Below the pieces are notes generated by a model. The model was not told where the DNA came from. It saw only the letters and a program-made list of their open reading frames with translations, and made no database searches. Shown piece after piece: positions 45,824-54,865 of a stretch of 64,000 nucleotides of DNA. Position numbers and translations under genes: made by a program. Numbering within the stretch: position 1 is the first letter of the stretch; each line of letters opens with the position of its first letter. Source of the stretch: Sulfurovum indicum (lineage in GTDB: Bacteria > Campylobacterota > Campylobacteria > Campylobacterales > Sulfurovaceae); assembly GCF_014931715.1 (NCBI RefSeq), contig NZ_CP063164.1:434001-498000 (forward strand). Reading direction: 5' to 3'.

Positions 45824-48232
45824 TTGCCACAGGTCCCCTGTACCCATTGCCATCTTGAGTTTGACGAATCAGTAATGATTACTGAAGAGCAAGGGGGACA
45901 ACCTCTTTACTTCTGCTGTAAAGGGTGTCAGGGAGTTTATCATTTACTTGAGAGTGAGGGGCTGGATACCTTCTATGAAAAACTGGGCGATACCAAACTT
46001 CAACCGGCAGTACAAAAAAGTGATGATCTTGAAAAGTTCGATCTCGAAGGATTTAAGAACAAATATATTAAAGAGCATGAAGATGGGCTTTACGAGATCA
46101 ATCTTATTATCGAGGGCATTCACTGTGCTGCCTGTGTCTGGCTCAATGAAAAGGTACTGCACAAAACTGACGGAATTATTGAAGCAACGATCAACTACAG
46201 TACGAACAAAGCTAAAGTGGTGTGGGATCCAGAGGAGATCAGGCTTTCCAAAATTATTGAAACCATCCGGTCGATCGGTTACAATGCCTATCCCTACGAT
46301 CCGAAACTTCAGGAAGAACGGGCTGTCAGGGTCAGAAAAGAGTACTATTCACGTATTTTGGTAGCTGTTTTCGGTTCGATGAATATCATGTGGATAGCAA
46401 TTGCCCATTATGCCGGATACTTCAGCGGCATAGAGCAGCGTTTTAAAGATATTCTCAATGTGGCAGAGTTTATTTTGGCAACCCCTGTACTTTTTTACAG
46501 CGGCTGGGTCTTTTTCAGGGGCGCCTACTATGGTTACAGGAACAAGATTGTCAATATGGATACGCTGGTTGCTTCCGGTGCACTCTCTGCTTATATCTAC
46601 TCTATTTATGCCATGGTAGCACAGCGTGGAGAAGTCTACTTTGATTCGGTAGCGATGATCATAACCTTTGTACTGGTAGGGAAATATCTTGAGGTGCTAA
46701 GCAAAAAACATGCAGTCGATACGCTTGACTCCATTATGGGAAGTACTCCTACCGAAGTGACTGTTATACAAAACAGTGAAAAAGCACTGATCAGTGTTGA
46801 AAATATCTCTTTGGGTGATATCATTGAGCTTAAACCTGGTGAAAAGGTGGTGATAGACGGTATGGTCACTTATGGAGAAGGATCTTTTGATGAAAGTTCG
46901 CTGACAGGAGAGAGCGAACCGCTTTTTAAACAAAAAGGTGACACTATTTTAAGCGGATCGGTCTGTCTGGATTCTGTTGTGCGTTACAAAGCAACAAAAG
47001 ATGCATCTTCATCACTGTTGCACTCCATTGTATCACTTTTGGAGGAGTCCATTACCAAAAAACCGCATATTGAGCAGCTTGCCGATCTGGTATCAGGATA
47101 TTTTTCTGCTGTTATCCTCGCTGTTGCACTCTTTACATTTGCCGGATGGTGGTACTTCACAGGAGCATTTGAACAGGCACTTATTATCGCTATTTCGGTT
47201 ATTGTCATTGCCTGCCCGTGTGCTTTGGGCCTGGCTACGCCTATGGCGACACTGGTAGGTATCAGTATAGCAGCCAAACGCAATATTCTTTTCAAAGAGG
47301 CAGGCTTTCTTGAAACTATGGCCAAAAGTGATCTGCTCGCGCTGGATAAAACAGGAACGATCACCGAGGGTAAACCTTCAGTTATCCATGCAGAAGCTTA
47401 TCTGGAGTATGATGCAAGTCTGCTTTATGCGCTTGTCTCCACCTCCAACCACCCTGTCTCCAACGGGATCAGAAACTATCTGGAAAAAGAGGATGTAACA
47501 TTGACTCCGCTTCAACTTGAAAGTATAAAAACGATCCAGGCAAAAGGGGTTGAAGCCAGCTATAAAGGAGAGAAACTTATAGGTGGAAATGCCTCTTTTA
47601 TGAAGGATTTTGGTATAGCATGTAATGAGAAAGCGGAGCATACACTCTTTTACTTTGCGGTTGATGGCAAACTTGTTGCAAAATTTGAATTGAATGATGC
47701 TGTCAGAGACGGTGCAAAAGAGGCGGTCGCAAATATCAAAGCACTTGGTATCAGGGTGATCATGCTTACCGGTGATCATGAAGAGAGTGCCAAAAAAGTG
47801 GCAAGTGCAGTAGGAATAGATGAAGTGTATGCGAAGTTACTGCCTCAGGAGAAAGCCGAAAAGATAGATGAATTCCGAAAAGAGGGACATGTTATTGTCA
47901 TGGCAGGAGACGGTATCAATGACACGATCGCCCTTGCCAGATCAGATATTGCCATCGCCATGGGAAACGGTGCTGATATCGCTATTTCTGTCAGTGATGT
48001 CGTATTAATGGATGAGAAACCGCAAAGTATCTATGAAGCCTACAGGCTCTCCAAACGTACGTATCGTGCAGTCAAGGAGAACCTTGGTTTTTCACTGCTC
48101 TACAATATGGTTGCCGTACCGCTTGCCATGGCGGGGTTTGTCAACCCGTTAATTGCAGCACTCTCTATGAGCCTCAGCTCACTGGTGGTTGTAGGTAATT
48201 CGATGCGAATAAAGTTTTTGAAGTTTAAATAG
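45824..48232 (+). CDS. ccoI: Copper-translocating P-type ATPase (CcoI/FixI type)
   Basis: An 802-residue P1B ATPase that supplies copper to cytochrome cbb3 oxidase. The N-terminal metal-binding domain is PCTHCHLEF plus YFCCKGCQGVY (CxxC pairs), followed by an HMA domain with GIHCAACVW (C101, C104). Eight membrane spans include the ion-binding CPC (464-466); the phosphorylation site is DKTGT (508-512) and the hinge GDGINDTIALARSD. The domain order and the ccoS gene downstream identify it as CcoI rather than detoxifying CopA. TTG start, with AAGGA at 45813-45817. Confidence 0.9.
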   Translation: MPQVPCTHCHLEFDESVMITEEQGGQPLYFCCKGCQGVYHLLESEGLDTFYEKLGDTKLQPAVQKSDDLEKFDLEGFKNKYIKEHEDGLYEINLIIEGIHCAACVWLNEKVLHKTDGIIEATINYSTNKAKVVWDPEEIRLSKIIETIRSIGYNAYPYDPKLQEERAVRVRKEYYSRILVAVFGSMNIMWIAIAHYAGYFSGIEQRFKDILNVAEFILATPVLFYSGWVFFRGAYYGYRNKIVNMDTLVASGALSAYIYSIYAMVAQRGEVYFDSVAMIITFVLVGKYLEVLSKKHAVDTLDSIMGSTPTEVTVIQNSEKALISVENISLGDIIELKPGEKVVIDGMVTYGEGSFDESSLTGESEPLFKQKGDTILSGSVCLDSVVRYKATKDASSSLLHSIVSLLEESITKKPHIEQLADLVSGYFSAVILAVALFTFAGWWYFTGAFEQALIIAISVIVIACPCALGLATPMATLVGISIAAKRNILFKEAGFLETMAKSDLLALDKTGTITEGKPSVIHAEAYLEYDASLLYALVSTSNHPVSNGIRNYLEKEDVTLTPLQLESIKTIQAKGVEASYKGEKLIGGNASFMKDFGIACNEKAEHTLFYFAVDGKLVAKFELNDAVRDGAKEAVANIKALGIRVIMLTGDHEESAKKVASAVGIDEVYAKLLPQEKAEKIDEFRKEGHVIVMAGDGINDTIALARSDIAIAMGNGADIAISVSDVVLMDEKPQSIYEAYRLSKRTYRAVKENLGFSLLYNMVAVPLAMAGFVNPLIAALSMSLSSLVVVGNSMRIKFLKFK

Positions 48233-48308
48233 CATAGTATATTAGTTTTAATGTGTTAAGATTAAGAGAGTTAAAAGTACTGACTTGTAAAAATGCCAAA
48301 GGAAATGA

Positions 48309-48551
48309 ATGAGCGAAAACGTCATTATTGTAATGATCGGTATCTCTACACTGCTTGGAGCAACTGGTCTGGTTGCGTTGCTTTGGGGAGTAAGAACAGG
48401 ACAGTTTGATGATCAGTCAAAATTTATTGATGCTGCACGCTTTGACAATGAAGAGGAGTTGCGTGATGCTGTGATGATGGAAGAGAAAAAGAAAGCACGT
48501 CAAAAGAAAAAAGAGGATGAGAAGAAAAAAAAGTATATGCCTGTAGATTAG
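48309..48551 (+). CDS. ccoS: Cytochrome cbb3 oxidase assembly protein CcoS
   Basis: An 80-residue membrane protein: one N-terminal span (about 4-27), then the family hallmark ALLWGVRTGQFDDQ (about 22-35) and a strongly Lys/Glu-rich cytoplasmic tail. CcoS is required for cofactor insertion into cbb3 oxidase. It lies 76 bases after ccoI, the usual pairing. AAAGGAAATGA provides the ribosome site. The oxidase structural genes (ccoNOQP) are not in the window. Confidence 0.9.
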   Translation: MSENVIIVMIGISTLLGATGLVALLWGVRTGQFDDQSKFIDAARFDNEEELRDAVMMEEKKKARQKKKEDEKKKKYMPVD

Positions 48552-48610
48552 TCTCTTTCTGCCATGGATCAAAACTATTTCCCGGTACTTCCAAAAAACT
48601 TTCTGCAAAT

Positions 48611-48640
48611 TTTCAATTTTTAATTTTTAATTATTCATTT
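48611..48640. repeat. Heptamer array (TTTTTAA)
   Basis: TTTCAAT TTTTAAT TTTTAAT TATTCAT TT, four degenerate 7-bp units between ccoS and the YfaZ-like gene. Confidence 0.55.
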
Positions 48641-48689
48641 ACATGTTACTATATGAATAAATATTAAAAACAGGCAGAAAGGAATGAAA

Positions 48690-49244
48690 ATGAAAAAGAT
48701 TATTATTGGTACACTTTTAATGGCTGGACTGCTTCAGGCAGACGGTATTGGACTCAATATCAACAGTGAAGATGTTGAAGTTGAAGGAACAATAAATCTT
48801 AACTCCATTGTCGGGTATAGCAGCGGTACCAACTATTTTTTGGGACTTGACTACTTGCATACAAATGATGACAATCTGTTCAAGGTCGGATTTGGTGCCT
48901 CCAATACGCTTAAAAGTGCAGGGGGGGTGACCTTTTCTTTTGGTCTGGAATCTGTTATTGCAGACAGTTACTTTACCCTTCCGCTCTTTGGACAGGCGGC
49001 ACTTAGACTTCCGTTTGATGAAGAGATCCCCGCAACTTCTTTAAAGGCTAAAGTTGCCTACGCACCCTCGGTACTCTCTTTCTCTGATGCAGACAACTAC
49101 CTTGAGTACCGTCTTGAAGCTGATATGGAGGTGATTTCAAACATCCATATCTATGGTGGATATCGTAATATTGATACTGACTATGAAACATATAATTATA
49201 ATTTCAATGACAGTTGGTATGGCGGATTGAAGGTAAGTTTTTAA
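48690..49244 (+). CDS. YfaZ-family outer-membrane protein
   Basis: A 184-residue exported protein: signal peptide (MKKIIIGTLLMAGLLQA), then amphipathic strands with VEGTINLNSIVGYSSG, LGLDYLHTNDDN and a C-terminal aromatic residue (Phe). This resembles YfaZ-type small porin-like proteins of unknown function. I chose the ATG at 48690 because AAAGGA is 6 bases ahead; the ATG at 48684 directly abuts the ribosome site. The mutase gene follows 20 bases downstream and may be co-transcribed. Confidence 0.72.
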   Translation: MKKIIIGTLLMAGLLQADGIGLNINSEDVEVEGTINLNSIVGYSSGTNYFLGLDYLHTNDDNLFKVGFGASNTLKSAGGVTFSFGLESVIADSYFTLPLFGQAALRLPFDEEIPATSLKAKVAYAPSVLSFSDADNYLEYRLEADMEVISNIHIYGGYRNIDTDYETYNYNFNDSWYGGLKVSF

Positions 49245-49264
49245 TAAAGAATAAAGGGTTTTTT

Positions 49265-50698
49265 ATGTCTATCAGTAAATCTATCTTCAGGGAATACGAC
49301 ATCCGTGGCATTTTTGAAAAAGAGCTCAATGAAGAATCAGTTAAACTTATCGGTTACTATTTAGGAGAAAAGATCGGTGGGAACAAGGTCGTATCTATCG
49401 GTTATGATGCACGCTCGCATTCCCCAATCCTGAGAGATTATCTTACATCCGGGCTGAATGCTGCAGGGTGTATTGTGCTTGATATGGGTATGGTTGCTAC
49501 TCCGGTCAACTATTTTTCCAACTATCAAAAGATCAAGGGCCTTTATCCTGACAACGTCGCACTCCTCTCTTCCCACTTCTCATTGGAAGTATCCCCTGAT
49601 GCTTCTATTATGATTACAGGCTCCCATAATCCTTCCGAATATAATGGATTCAAGATCACTATTGACAGAGCACCGTTTTTTGGAGAACAGATATATCGTC
49701 TCGGTGATGAGATCGCAGCTGATCAGAAAAGAGTCATTCCCGATAATACTGTGAAGATCAATATCGATGTAAAGTCGCCTTATATTAACTTTATGGTCAA
49801 AGAGTTTGCACACCTGAAAGGTTTGAAAACGAAGATCGTCATTGACTGCGGTAATGGTGTGGCCGATACGGTGATCACCAGAATATTTGATGCGCTTGAA
49901 CTGGATTATAGGGGTCTTTACTGTGAACCGGACGGTACCTTCCCCAACCATCATCCTGATCCCTCTGTGGAGAAAAATCTTGTTGATGTCAAAACAGCTT
50001 TGGAAAAAGAGGGAGATATTGCCTTTGCATATGACGGAGATGCCGACCGTATTGCTGTGCTGACACATAAGCACAATATTAAAGGTGACCAGATGGCTCT
50101 GCTGTTTGCTCTCGGTATGGAAAAACCTACTGTTATCGGCGAAGTAAAGTGTTCCCAGGTCATGTATGATGAACTTGAACGTCGTGGAGCAACAGCTATC
50201 ATGTACAAGACCGGTCATTCAAATCTTAAGGTCAAGATGAAAGAGACCAATGCTGATCTTGCCTGTGAAGTAAGTGGGCATATCTTCTTTAAACATCGTT
50301 ATTTTGGTTATGATGATGCCATTTATGCAACGCTGCGTATGCTTGAACTCATTGCAGAAGGGATTGATCCGGATAAAGAGATCGAAGCGCTGCCGCAGGT
50401 TTTTTCCACTGAGGAGATTAAGATAGAAACTACGGAAGAGGAAAAGTTTGCAATCATTGATCAGGTGAAAATGCTGCTTCGAAACCCTCCATCTGATTTT
50501 CCGGCTATAAAAAATATTATCGATGTTGATGGTGTACGCATTAACTTTGAAAACGGATGGGGACTTGTACGTGCTTCCAATACGACACCGGTACTGGTGA
50601 CCCGTTTTGAGTCAACCGATGCGTCATTGGCTAAAGAGTATGAAGAGAAGGTCAACGATCTTATAGAGAGTGCCAAGAAATATCTGGCACATGCATAA
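49265..50698 (+). CDS. Phosphomannomutase/phosphoglucomutase
   Basis: A 477-residue alpha-D-phosphohexomutase of the ManB/AlgC type that moves phosphate between C6 and C1 of mannose or glucose, feeding sugar-nucleotide synthesis. Motifs: IFREYDIRGIF (9-19), active-site Ser in ITGSHNPSEYNG, the metal loop AYDGDADR, EVSGHIFF (sugar binding) and RASNTTPVL (phosphate binding). The ATG at 49265 follows AAAGGG; the longer in-frame start at 49214 would overlap the upstream gene. It is 13 bases from pgi, a logical sugar-phosphate pair. Confidence 0.92.
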   Translation: MSISKSIFREYDIRGIFEKELNEESVKLIGYYLGEKIGGNKVVSIGYDARSHSPILRDYLTSGLNAAGCIVLDMGMVATPVNYFSNYQKIKGLYPDNVALLSSHFSLEVSPDASIMITGSHNPSEYNGFKITIDRAPFFGEQIYRLGDEIAADQKRVIPDNTVKINIDVKSPYINFMVKEFAHLKGLKTKIVIDCGNGVADTVITRIFDALELDYRGLYCEPDGTFPNHHPDPSVEKNLVDVKTALEKEGDIAFAYDGDADRIAVLTHKHNIKGDQMALLFALGMEKPTVIGEVKCSQVMYDELERRGATAIMYKTGHSNLKVKMKETNADLACEVSGHIFFKHRYFGYDDAIYATLRMLELIAEGIDPDKEIEALPQVFSTEEIKIETTEEEKFAIIDQVKMLLRNPPSDFPAIKNIIDVDGVRINFENGWGLVRASNTTPVLVTRFESTDASLAKEYEEKVNDLIESAKKYLAHA

Positions 50699-50711
50699 TT
50701 CAAGGATAACC

Positions 50712-51929
50712 ATGAAGAACCGCATCTTTTTCACTACTGACTCCGAAAAAACAAAAAGAGCTGCATTTGAAGCAATTAAAGCAGAACAAGAGACAATTGG
50801 TTACTATGCCCTGCCTGACCAGAATATAGAACCGATCATTTCCTATACAGAAACAATTCCCAAAACAGTAGAAACGATCGCAGTGATCGGCATTGGAGGG
50901 AGTTCTCTTGGTGCAAAAGCCGTCTATGAATTTATAAAGCCGGTAAAAAAGCTTCAAAGAAAACTCTACTTTTTTGAGAGTACCGATCCGATCAATATTA
51001 CTACATTGCTTTCAGAAATCGACCTTGAAAATACTCACTTTCTGGTTATTTCGAAGTCTGGGACAACGATTGAAACGTTTTCCATTTATAAATATATCTA
51101 TTCACTTCACAGTGATCCGAATGCCTATACGTTCATCACAGATCCAGGTTCTCCGTTAGAGCAGTATGCCCGGAGCATCGATGCGTCTGTTCTGCATCTA
51201 CCGGAAAATGTCGGTGGACGCTTTTCGGTTCTTTCTACAGTAGGACTTATTCCGCTTGCTCTCTGTGGTATAGATATAAAGGCTCTTCTTGAAGGGGCAA
51301 AAATGATCAAAGAGAGCTTTTTTAATGCAGGTTACATGCAGAATACCCTTCTGAATAAAGCTGCATACTATGCCAAATACCATACACAATATCATATCAA
51401 CTGTCTTTTTGCCTATTCGGAATCCCTCAAGTATTTCTGCGAATGGTATGTGCAGCTGTGGGGAGAGAGTCTGGGAAAACATCAGCGCCACTCCGCCTTT
51501 CACGTCGGATTGACACCTATCGGACTTATAGGGCCAAAAGACCAACACTCCTTTTTACAGCTTATTATGGAAGGGACAAGAGATAAATCAGTGACATTCA
51601 TTAAGATAGAGGATTTCAATGATACCATTACGATCCCGGATGTCACACTCCTGCATCTTGAGTCCCTTGATACGCTCAATGGTCTTCCGTTCGAAAAGTT
51701 GATCAATATGCAGTGTGACTCTGTTATGGAGGCACTGCTTAATGAAAAAGATATTCCCATAGATGCTATTATTATTCCAAAAACAGATGAAGCAAATATG
51801 GGGTCTCTCATATTTTATTATGAACTTCTCACTTCACTGGTCGGAGAACTTATCGATGTCAATACCTATGATCAGCCTGGCGTTGAAGCGGGAAAAATTA
51901 TTTTGAAACAAAAACTGAAAGGAAAGTAA
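50712..51929 (+). CDS. pgi: Glucose-6-phosphate isomerase
   Basis: Interconverts glucose-6-phosphate and fructose-6-phosphate. The 405 residues represent the short form common in Campylobacterota: IGIGGSSLGAKAVYEF (about 62-77), ISKSGTTIETFSIY (sugar-phosphate loop), NVGGRFSVLSTVGL, GESLGKHQ, and a C-terminal DQPGVEAGK with the catalytic Lys. AAGGA is 5 bases before the ATG at 50712. Together with the phosphohexomutase upstream it links central metabolism to glycan precursors. Confidence 0.93.
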   Translation: MKNRIFFTTDSEKTKRAAFEAIKAEQETIGYYALPDQNIEPIISYTETIPKTVETIAVIGIGGSSLGAKAVYEFIKPVKKLQRKLYFFESTDPINITTLLSEIDLENTHFLVISKSGTTIETFSIYKYIYSLHSDPNAYTFITDPGSPLEQYARSIDASVLHLPENVGGRFSVLSTVGLIPLALCGIDIKALLEGAKMIKESFFNAGYMQNTLLNKAAYYAKYHTQYHINCLFAYSESLKYFCEWYVQLWGESLGKHQRHSAFHVGLTPIGLIGPKDQHSFLQLIMEGTRDKSVTFIKIEDFNDTITIPDVTLLHLESLDTLNGLPFEKLINMQCDSVMEALLNEKDIPIDAIIIPKTDEANMGSLIFYYELLTSLVGELIDVNTYDQPGVEAGKIILKQKLKGK

Positions 51930-51988
51930 GACAAAAAAGATCTTTCATTAATGGATATCTCTTGAATTTATGCTACACTTCCGCTCTT

Positions 51989-52014
51989 AAAATTAAAAAC
52001 TAAAAGTTAAAGGT
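51989..52014. repeat. Heptamer array (AAAATTA)
   Basis: AAAATTA AAAACTA AAAGTTA AAGG, about three and a half 7-bp units directly before the EamA transporter gene. The last unit overlaps its ribosome site (AAAGG). Confidence 0.65.
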
Positions 52015-52017
52015 CCA

Positions 52018-52926
52018 ATGAAAGAAAAGATCAAAAATCTTGACCGGGGTATCCTTTTTATGCTGCTTGCTTCGCTCTCTTTTGCTGCGATGGGCGGATT
52101 TGCCAAAGTGGTTTCCCAGACGCTTCCTCCGGTAGAGGTTACTTTTTTCAGAAACATTTTCGGTGTTGTACTGGTAGGCTATTCTATCTACCATATTCCT
52201 CTCAAACAAAAAGGTGGGAGGCCGCTGTTACTGCTTTTCAGAGGTTCCATGGGATTTGCTGCACTTTTGGCGTATTTTTACATCATGGCTTATATCCCTT
52301 TGGGTGAGGCAGTGACGTATAACAAGACCTCACCTATTTTTGTAGCGATCTTTGCGTATCTTTTTTTGGGTGAAAAGTTGCATAAAAGTGCGCTGCTGGC
52401 CATTGCTATAGGATTTGCGGGAATCGTGCTTATTGCTCAGCCTGAAGGCGGCAGTTTTGACAAATATGATATGCTGGGAATATTCTCAGGTATCGGTGCA
52501 GCATTGGCCTATACCTCCATCCGTGAACTTAGAGAATACTATGATACCCGTACCATTGTTCTCAGTTTTATGGGGGTGGGAAGTATTGCACCGCTTATTT
52601 TGATGCTGGTAACTCCCTATGTAACAGTACCGGAAGGTTTAGACTGGATGTTTGCTCCGTTTGTTTGGCCTGTTGGCATAGAATGGGTCTATGTGAGTGC
52701 TGTAGGAGTATTCGCAACAGCTTCTCAACTGCTGATGACCAAAGCATATGAGCTGACCAAAGCGGGGATCGTGGGAACGATCAGTTATACCAATATCGTT
52801 TTTGCCCTTATCATTGGGATACTGCTTGGAGACCCTATACCCGATTTTTGGACATTTTTGGGTATAATCTTTGTTATTGTATCGGGGCTTATTGTAGCTT
52901 TGGTAAAAGAGAAAAAAGAAGGATAA
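52018..52926 (+). CDS. EamA-family (DMT) transporter
   Basis: A 302-residue inner-membrane protein with about ten hydrophobic spans and an internal EamA duplication (about 10-145 and 155-295). AAMGGFAKV in span 1, VEVTFFRN at the first loop and [19 protein letters not shown] are typical of S-adenosylmethionine- or metabolite-exporting drug/metabolite transporters. The substrate is unknown. AAAGG before the ATG comes from a heptamer array. It is 2 bases upstream of kdsA, so probably co-transcribed with it. Confidence 0.88.
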   Translation: MKEKIKNLDRGILFMLLASLSFAAMGGFAKVVSQTLPPVEVTFFRNIFGVVLVGYSIYHIPLKQKGGRPLLLLFRGSMGFAALLAYFYIMAYIPLGEAVTYNKTSPIFVAIFAYLFLGEKLHKSALLAIAIGFAGIVLIAQPEGGSFDKYDMLGIFSGIGAALAYTSIRELREYYDTRTIVLSFMGVGSIAPLILMLVTPYVTVPEGLDWMFAPFVWPVGIEWVYVSAVGVFATASQLLMTKAYELTKAGIVGTISYTNIVFALIIGILLGDPIPDFWTFLGIIFVIVSGLIVALVKEKKEG

Positions 52927-52928
52927 CC

Positions 52929-53729
52929 ATGATACTGATCGCTGGACCATGTGTACTGGAAAGTCGTGACAATGTGATGCGTATTGCCGAAGAGTTGGGC
53001 AAATACCATGATGACTGTACAAAAGAGTTTTATTTCAAAGCAAGTTTTGACAAAGCCAATCGTACTTCACTGGAGAGTTTTAGAGGTCCGGGTCTGGATG
53101 AGGGCCTGAAGATGCTTCAGGAGGTCAAGGATCAGTTTGGGTACCGAATATTGACCGATATACATGATCATACCCAGCCGGCAGCCGCAGCTGAAGTAGC
53201 AGATGTGCTGCAGATCCCTGCATTTTTATGTCGTCAGACAGATCTGTTGGTGGCAGCGGCGAACACTTCGGCTGTAGTAAACATCAAAAAGGGACAGTTT
53301 CTGGCACCTGCAGCGATGGAACACTCTGTAGCCAAAGTGCTCAGAACAAGAGGTTTTGACGGAGAAGTAAGCTATGAAAATGCAAAAAAGTACAATGTTT
53401 GGCTGACTGAAAGAGGAACAACATTCGGGTATGGTAACCTTGTGGTCGATATGCGTGGACTTGTAACGATGAGAGAGTTTGCACCGGTCATATTTGATGC
53501 AACACACTCTGTACAAATGCCTGCAAGTGGGGGAGCAAGCAGCGGAGGAGACAGCTCGTTCGTACCGTATCTTTCACGTGCAGCAGCGGCGGTCGGAGTG
53601 GATGGTTTCTTCTTTGAAACCCACTTTGATCCAGGTATTGCTTTGAGTGATGGCCCAAATATGATAGAATTACAAAAACTGGACAGCCTTATCGAACAGA
53701 TCGATGCGATCAGGGGTATTGTCGAGTAA
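52929..53729 (+). CDS. kdsA: 3-deoxy-8-phosphooctulonate synthase
   Basis: Condenses PEP with arabinose-5-phosphate to give Kdo-8-phosphate for lipopolysaccharide. The 266-residue TIM barrel shows [10 protein letters not shown] (3-12), [45 protein letters not shown] and DATHSVQMP. The ATG at 52929 follows AAGGATAACC; the long in-frame start at 52848 lies within the transporter gene. It begins kdsA-ribH-nusB, an order also found in H. pylori. Confidence 0.96.
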   Translation: MILIAGPCVLESRDNVMRIAEELGKYHDDCTKEFYFKASFDKANRTSLESFRGPGLDEGLKMLQEVKDQFGYRILTDIHDHTQPAAAAEVADVLQIPAFLCRQTDLLVAAANTSAVVNIKKGQFLAPAAMEHSVAKVLRTRGFDGEVSYENAKKYNVWLTERGTTFGYGNLVVDMRGLVTMREFAPVIFDATHSVQMPASGGASSGGDSSFVPYLSRAAAAVGVDGFFFETHFDPGIALSDGPNMIELQKLDSLIEQIDAIRGIVE

Positions 53730-53771
53730 TGTTTTTGTGATAGTGATAGAAAACAAACAAGAAGGACACAA

Positions 53772-54239
53772 ATGAAAATTGTAGAAGGAAATCTCTCCGT
53801 AGACAAGAGTAAAAAGGTAGCGATCATCAATTCGCGTTTTAACCACTTTATTACAGACAGGCTGGTAGAAGGTGCAAAAGATGCCTATGCAAGACATGGC
53901 GGCAATCCGGAAGATCTTGACCTTATTTTGGTACCGGGTGCTTTTGAGATCCCGTTTGCACTTGACAAAGCATTGGCTTCGGACAAGTATGATGCCGTAT
54001 GCTGTTTGGGTGCAGTTATACGGGGTGCGACACCACACTTTGACTATGTTTCTGCAGAAGCGACCAAGGGAGTAGCGAATGTCACACTTAAACACGGCAA
54101 ACCTGCAACATTCGGTGTATTGACTGTTGACAGTATAGAACAGGCGATCGAGAGAGCGGGAACTAAAGCTGGGAACAAGGGTGCAGAAGCAATGATCGGA
54201 CTCATTGAACTGATTAACCTTTATGGGGAACTGGATTAA
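53772..54239 (+). CDS. ribH: 6,7-dimethyl-8-ribityllumazine synthase
   Basis: Penultimate step of riboflavin synthesis, forming icosahedral or pentameric shells. The 155 residues show [11 protein letters not shown] (substrate Phe and Asn), [23 protein letters not shown] with the catalytic His, and [18 protein letters not shown] lies 10 bases before the ATG. Middle gene of kdsA-ribH-nusB. Confidence 0.96.
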   Translation: MKIVEGNLSVDKSKKVAIINSRFNHFITDRLVEGAKDAYARHGGNPEDLDLILVPGAFEIPFALDKALASDKYDAVCCLGAVIRGATPHFDYVSAEATKGVANVTLKHGKPATFGVLTVDSIEQAIERAGTKAGNKGAEAMIGLIELINLYGELD

Positions 54240-54266
54240 AATTAGAAATTAGAAATTAGAAATTAG
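54240..54266. repeat. Heptamer array (ATTAGAA)
   Basis: AATTAGA AATTAGA AATTAGA AATTAG, nearly perfect, starting at the ribH stop codon and lying between ribH and nusB. It is the most regular array in the window, so perhaps the youngest. Confidence 0.9.
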
Positions 54267-54295
54267 CCGGCTTACAGCTGGCGTAAAGGAAAAAG

Positions 54296-54688
54296 ATGGC
54301 GACACGACATCAGGCACGAACAGCGGTAGTAGGGCTGCTTTATGCATATGATCTAGGTAATGAGAATATTGCCAAATTCTCCGATGAGATCCTCGAAGAG
54401 GATAAAATACGTAACAAGCAAAGGGAATTTTCCCATCAGCTTTTTAACGGAACGATCGAAAATCTTGAAATAATTGACGAAGAGATCAAAAAGCATCTCA
54501 AAGAGTGGGACTATGATGCCGTTGGAAAAGTAGAAAAAGCTATTTTGCGCCTGGGAGCTTATGAGATCCTTGTCGCAAAAACGGATAGGGCGATCATTAT
54601 TAATGAAGCTGTTGAACTTGCCAAGGCTTTGGCGGATGACAAGTCTCCAAGATTTATTAACGGTGTACTGGATGCTATTGGAAAATAA
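54296..54688 (+). CDS. nusB: Transcription antitermination protein NusB
   Basis: A 130-residue helical RNA-binding protein that, with NusE, forms the rRNA antitermination complex. ATRHQARTAVVGLLYAYD at the N-terminus, LKEWDYDAVGKVEKAILRLGAYE and NEAVELAKALADDKSPRFINGVLD are standard. AAAGG lies 8-9 bases before the ATG. It is separated from ribH by a heptamer array. Confidence 0.95.
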   Translation: MATRHQARTAVVGLLYAYDLGNENIAKFSDEILEEDKIRNKQREFSHQLFNGTIENLEIIDEEIKKHLKEWDYDAVGKVEKAILRLGAYEILVAKTDRAIIINEAVELAKALADDKSPRFINGVLDAIGK

Positions 54689-54702
54689 GTTTTCCAATAG
54701 CA

Positions 54703-54721
54703 GGTGAATAATGAATAATTG
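54703..54721. repeat. Heptamer array (GTGAATA)
   Basis: GTGAATA ATGAATA ATTG, left side of a composite element between nusB and mqnC. Confidence 0.6.
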
Positions 54722-54727
54722 AGGTAT

Positions 54728-54804
54728 GCGTTTTCCAGAACGCTTTGATTTTATAAAGGATATATAAATGACAACAGATAAAAACACTTTGCCAAAATGC
54801 AAAG
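54728..54804. repeat. Hairpin core of the nusB-mqnC composite element
   Basis: GCGTT-TTCCAG-AACGC (54728-54743), preceded by GGTAT, and CTTTGC-CAAAAT-GCAAAG (54787-54804), lying between opposed heptamer arrays. Confidence 0.65.
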
Positions 54805-54808
54805 CAAT

Positions 54809-54842
54809 ATCATTCAGCATTCAGCATTCACTATTCATCATT
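54809..54842. repeat. Heptamer array (CATTCAG)
   Basis: CATTCAG CATTCAG CATTCAC TATTCAT CATT, in the opposite sense to the array at 54703. Immediately followed by the mqnC SD hairpin. Confidence 0.8.
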
Positions 54843-54843
54843 A

Positions 54844-54862
54844 AAAACTCCAAAGGAGTTTT
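54844..54862 (+). promoter_or_regulatory. Hairpin sequestering the mqnC ribosome site
   Basis: AAAACTCC-AAA-GGAGTTTT, a perfect 8-bp stem whose 3' arm contains GGAG, the Shine-Dalgarno sequence 7 bases before the GTG start. When folded it should lower translation initiation; heat or a bound factor could open it. Four T residues after GGAG could also make it a weak terminator for nusB. Confidence 0.5.
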
Positions 54863-54865
54863 CCT

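Noticed and set aside
45824-48232. CopA-type copper detoxification ATPase
   Set aside because: The N-terminal CxxC-rich domain before a single HMA domain and the ccoS gene downstream fit CcoI.
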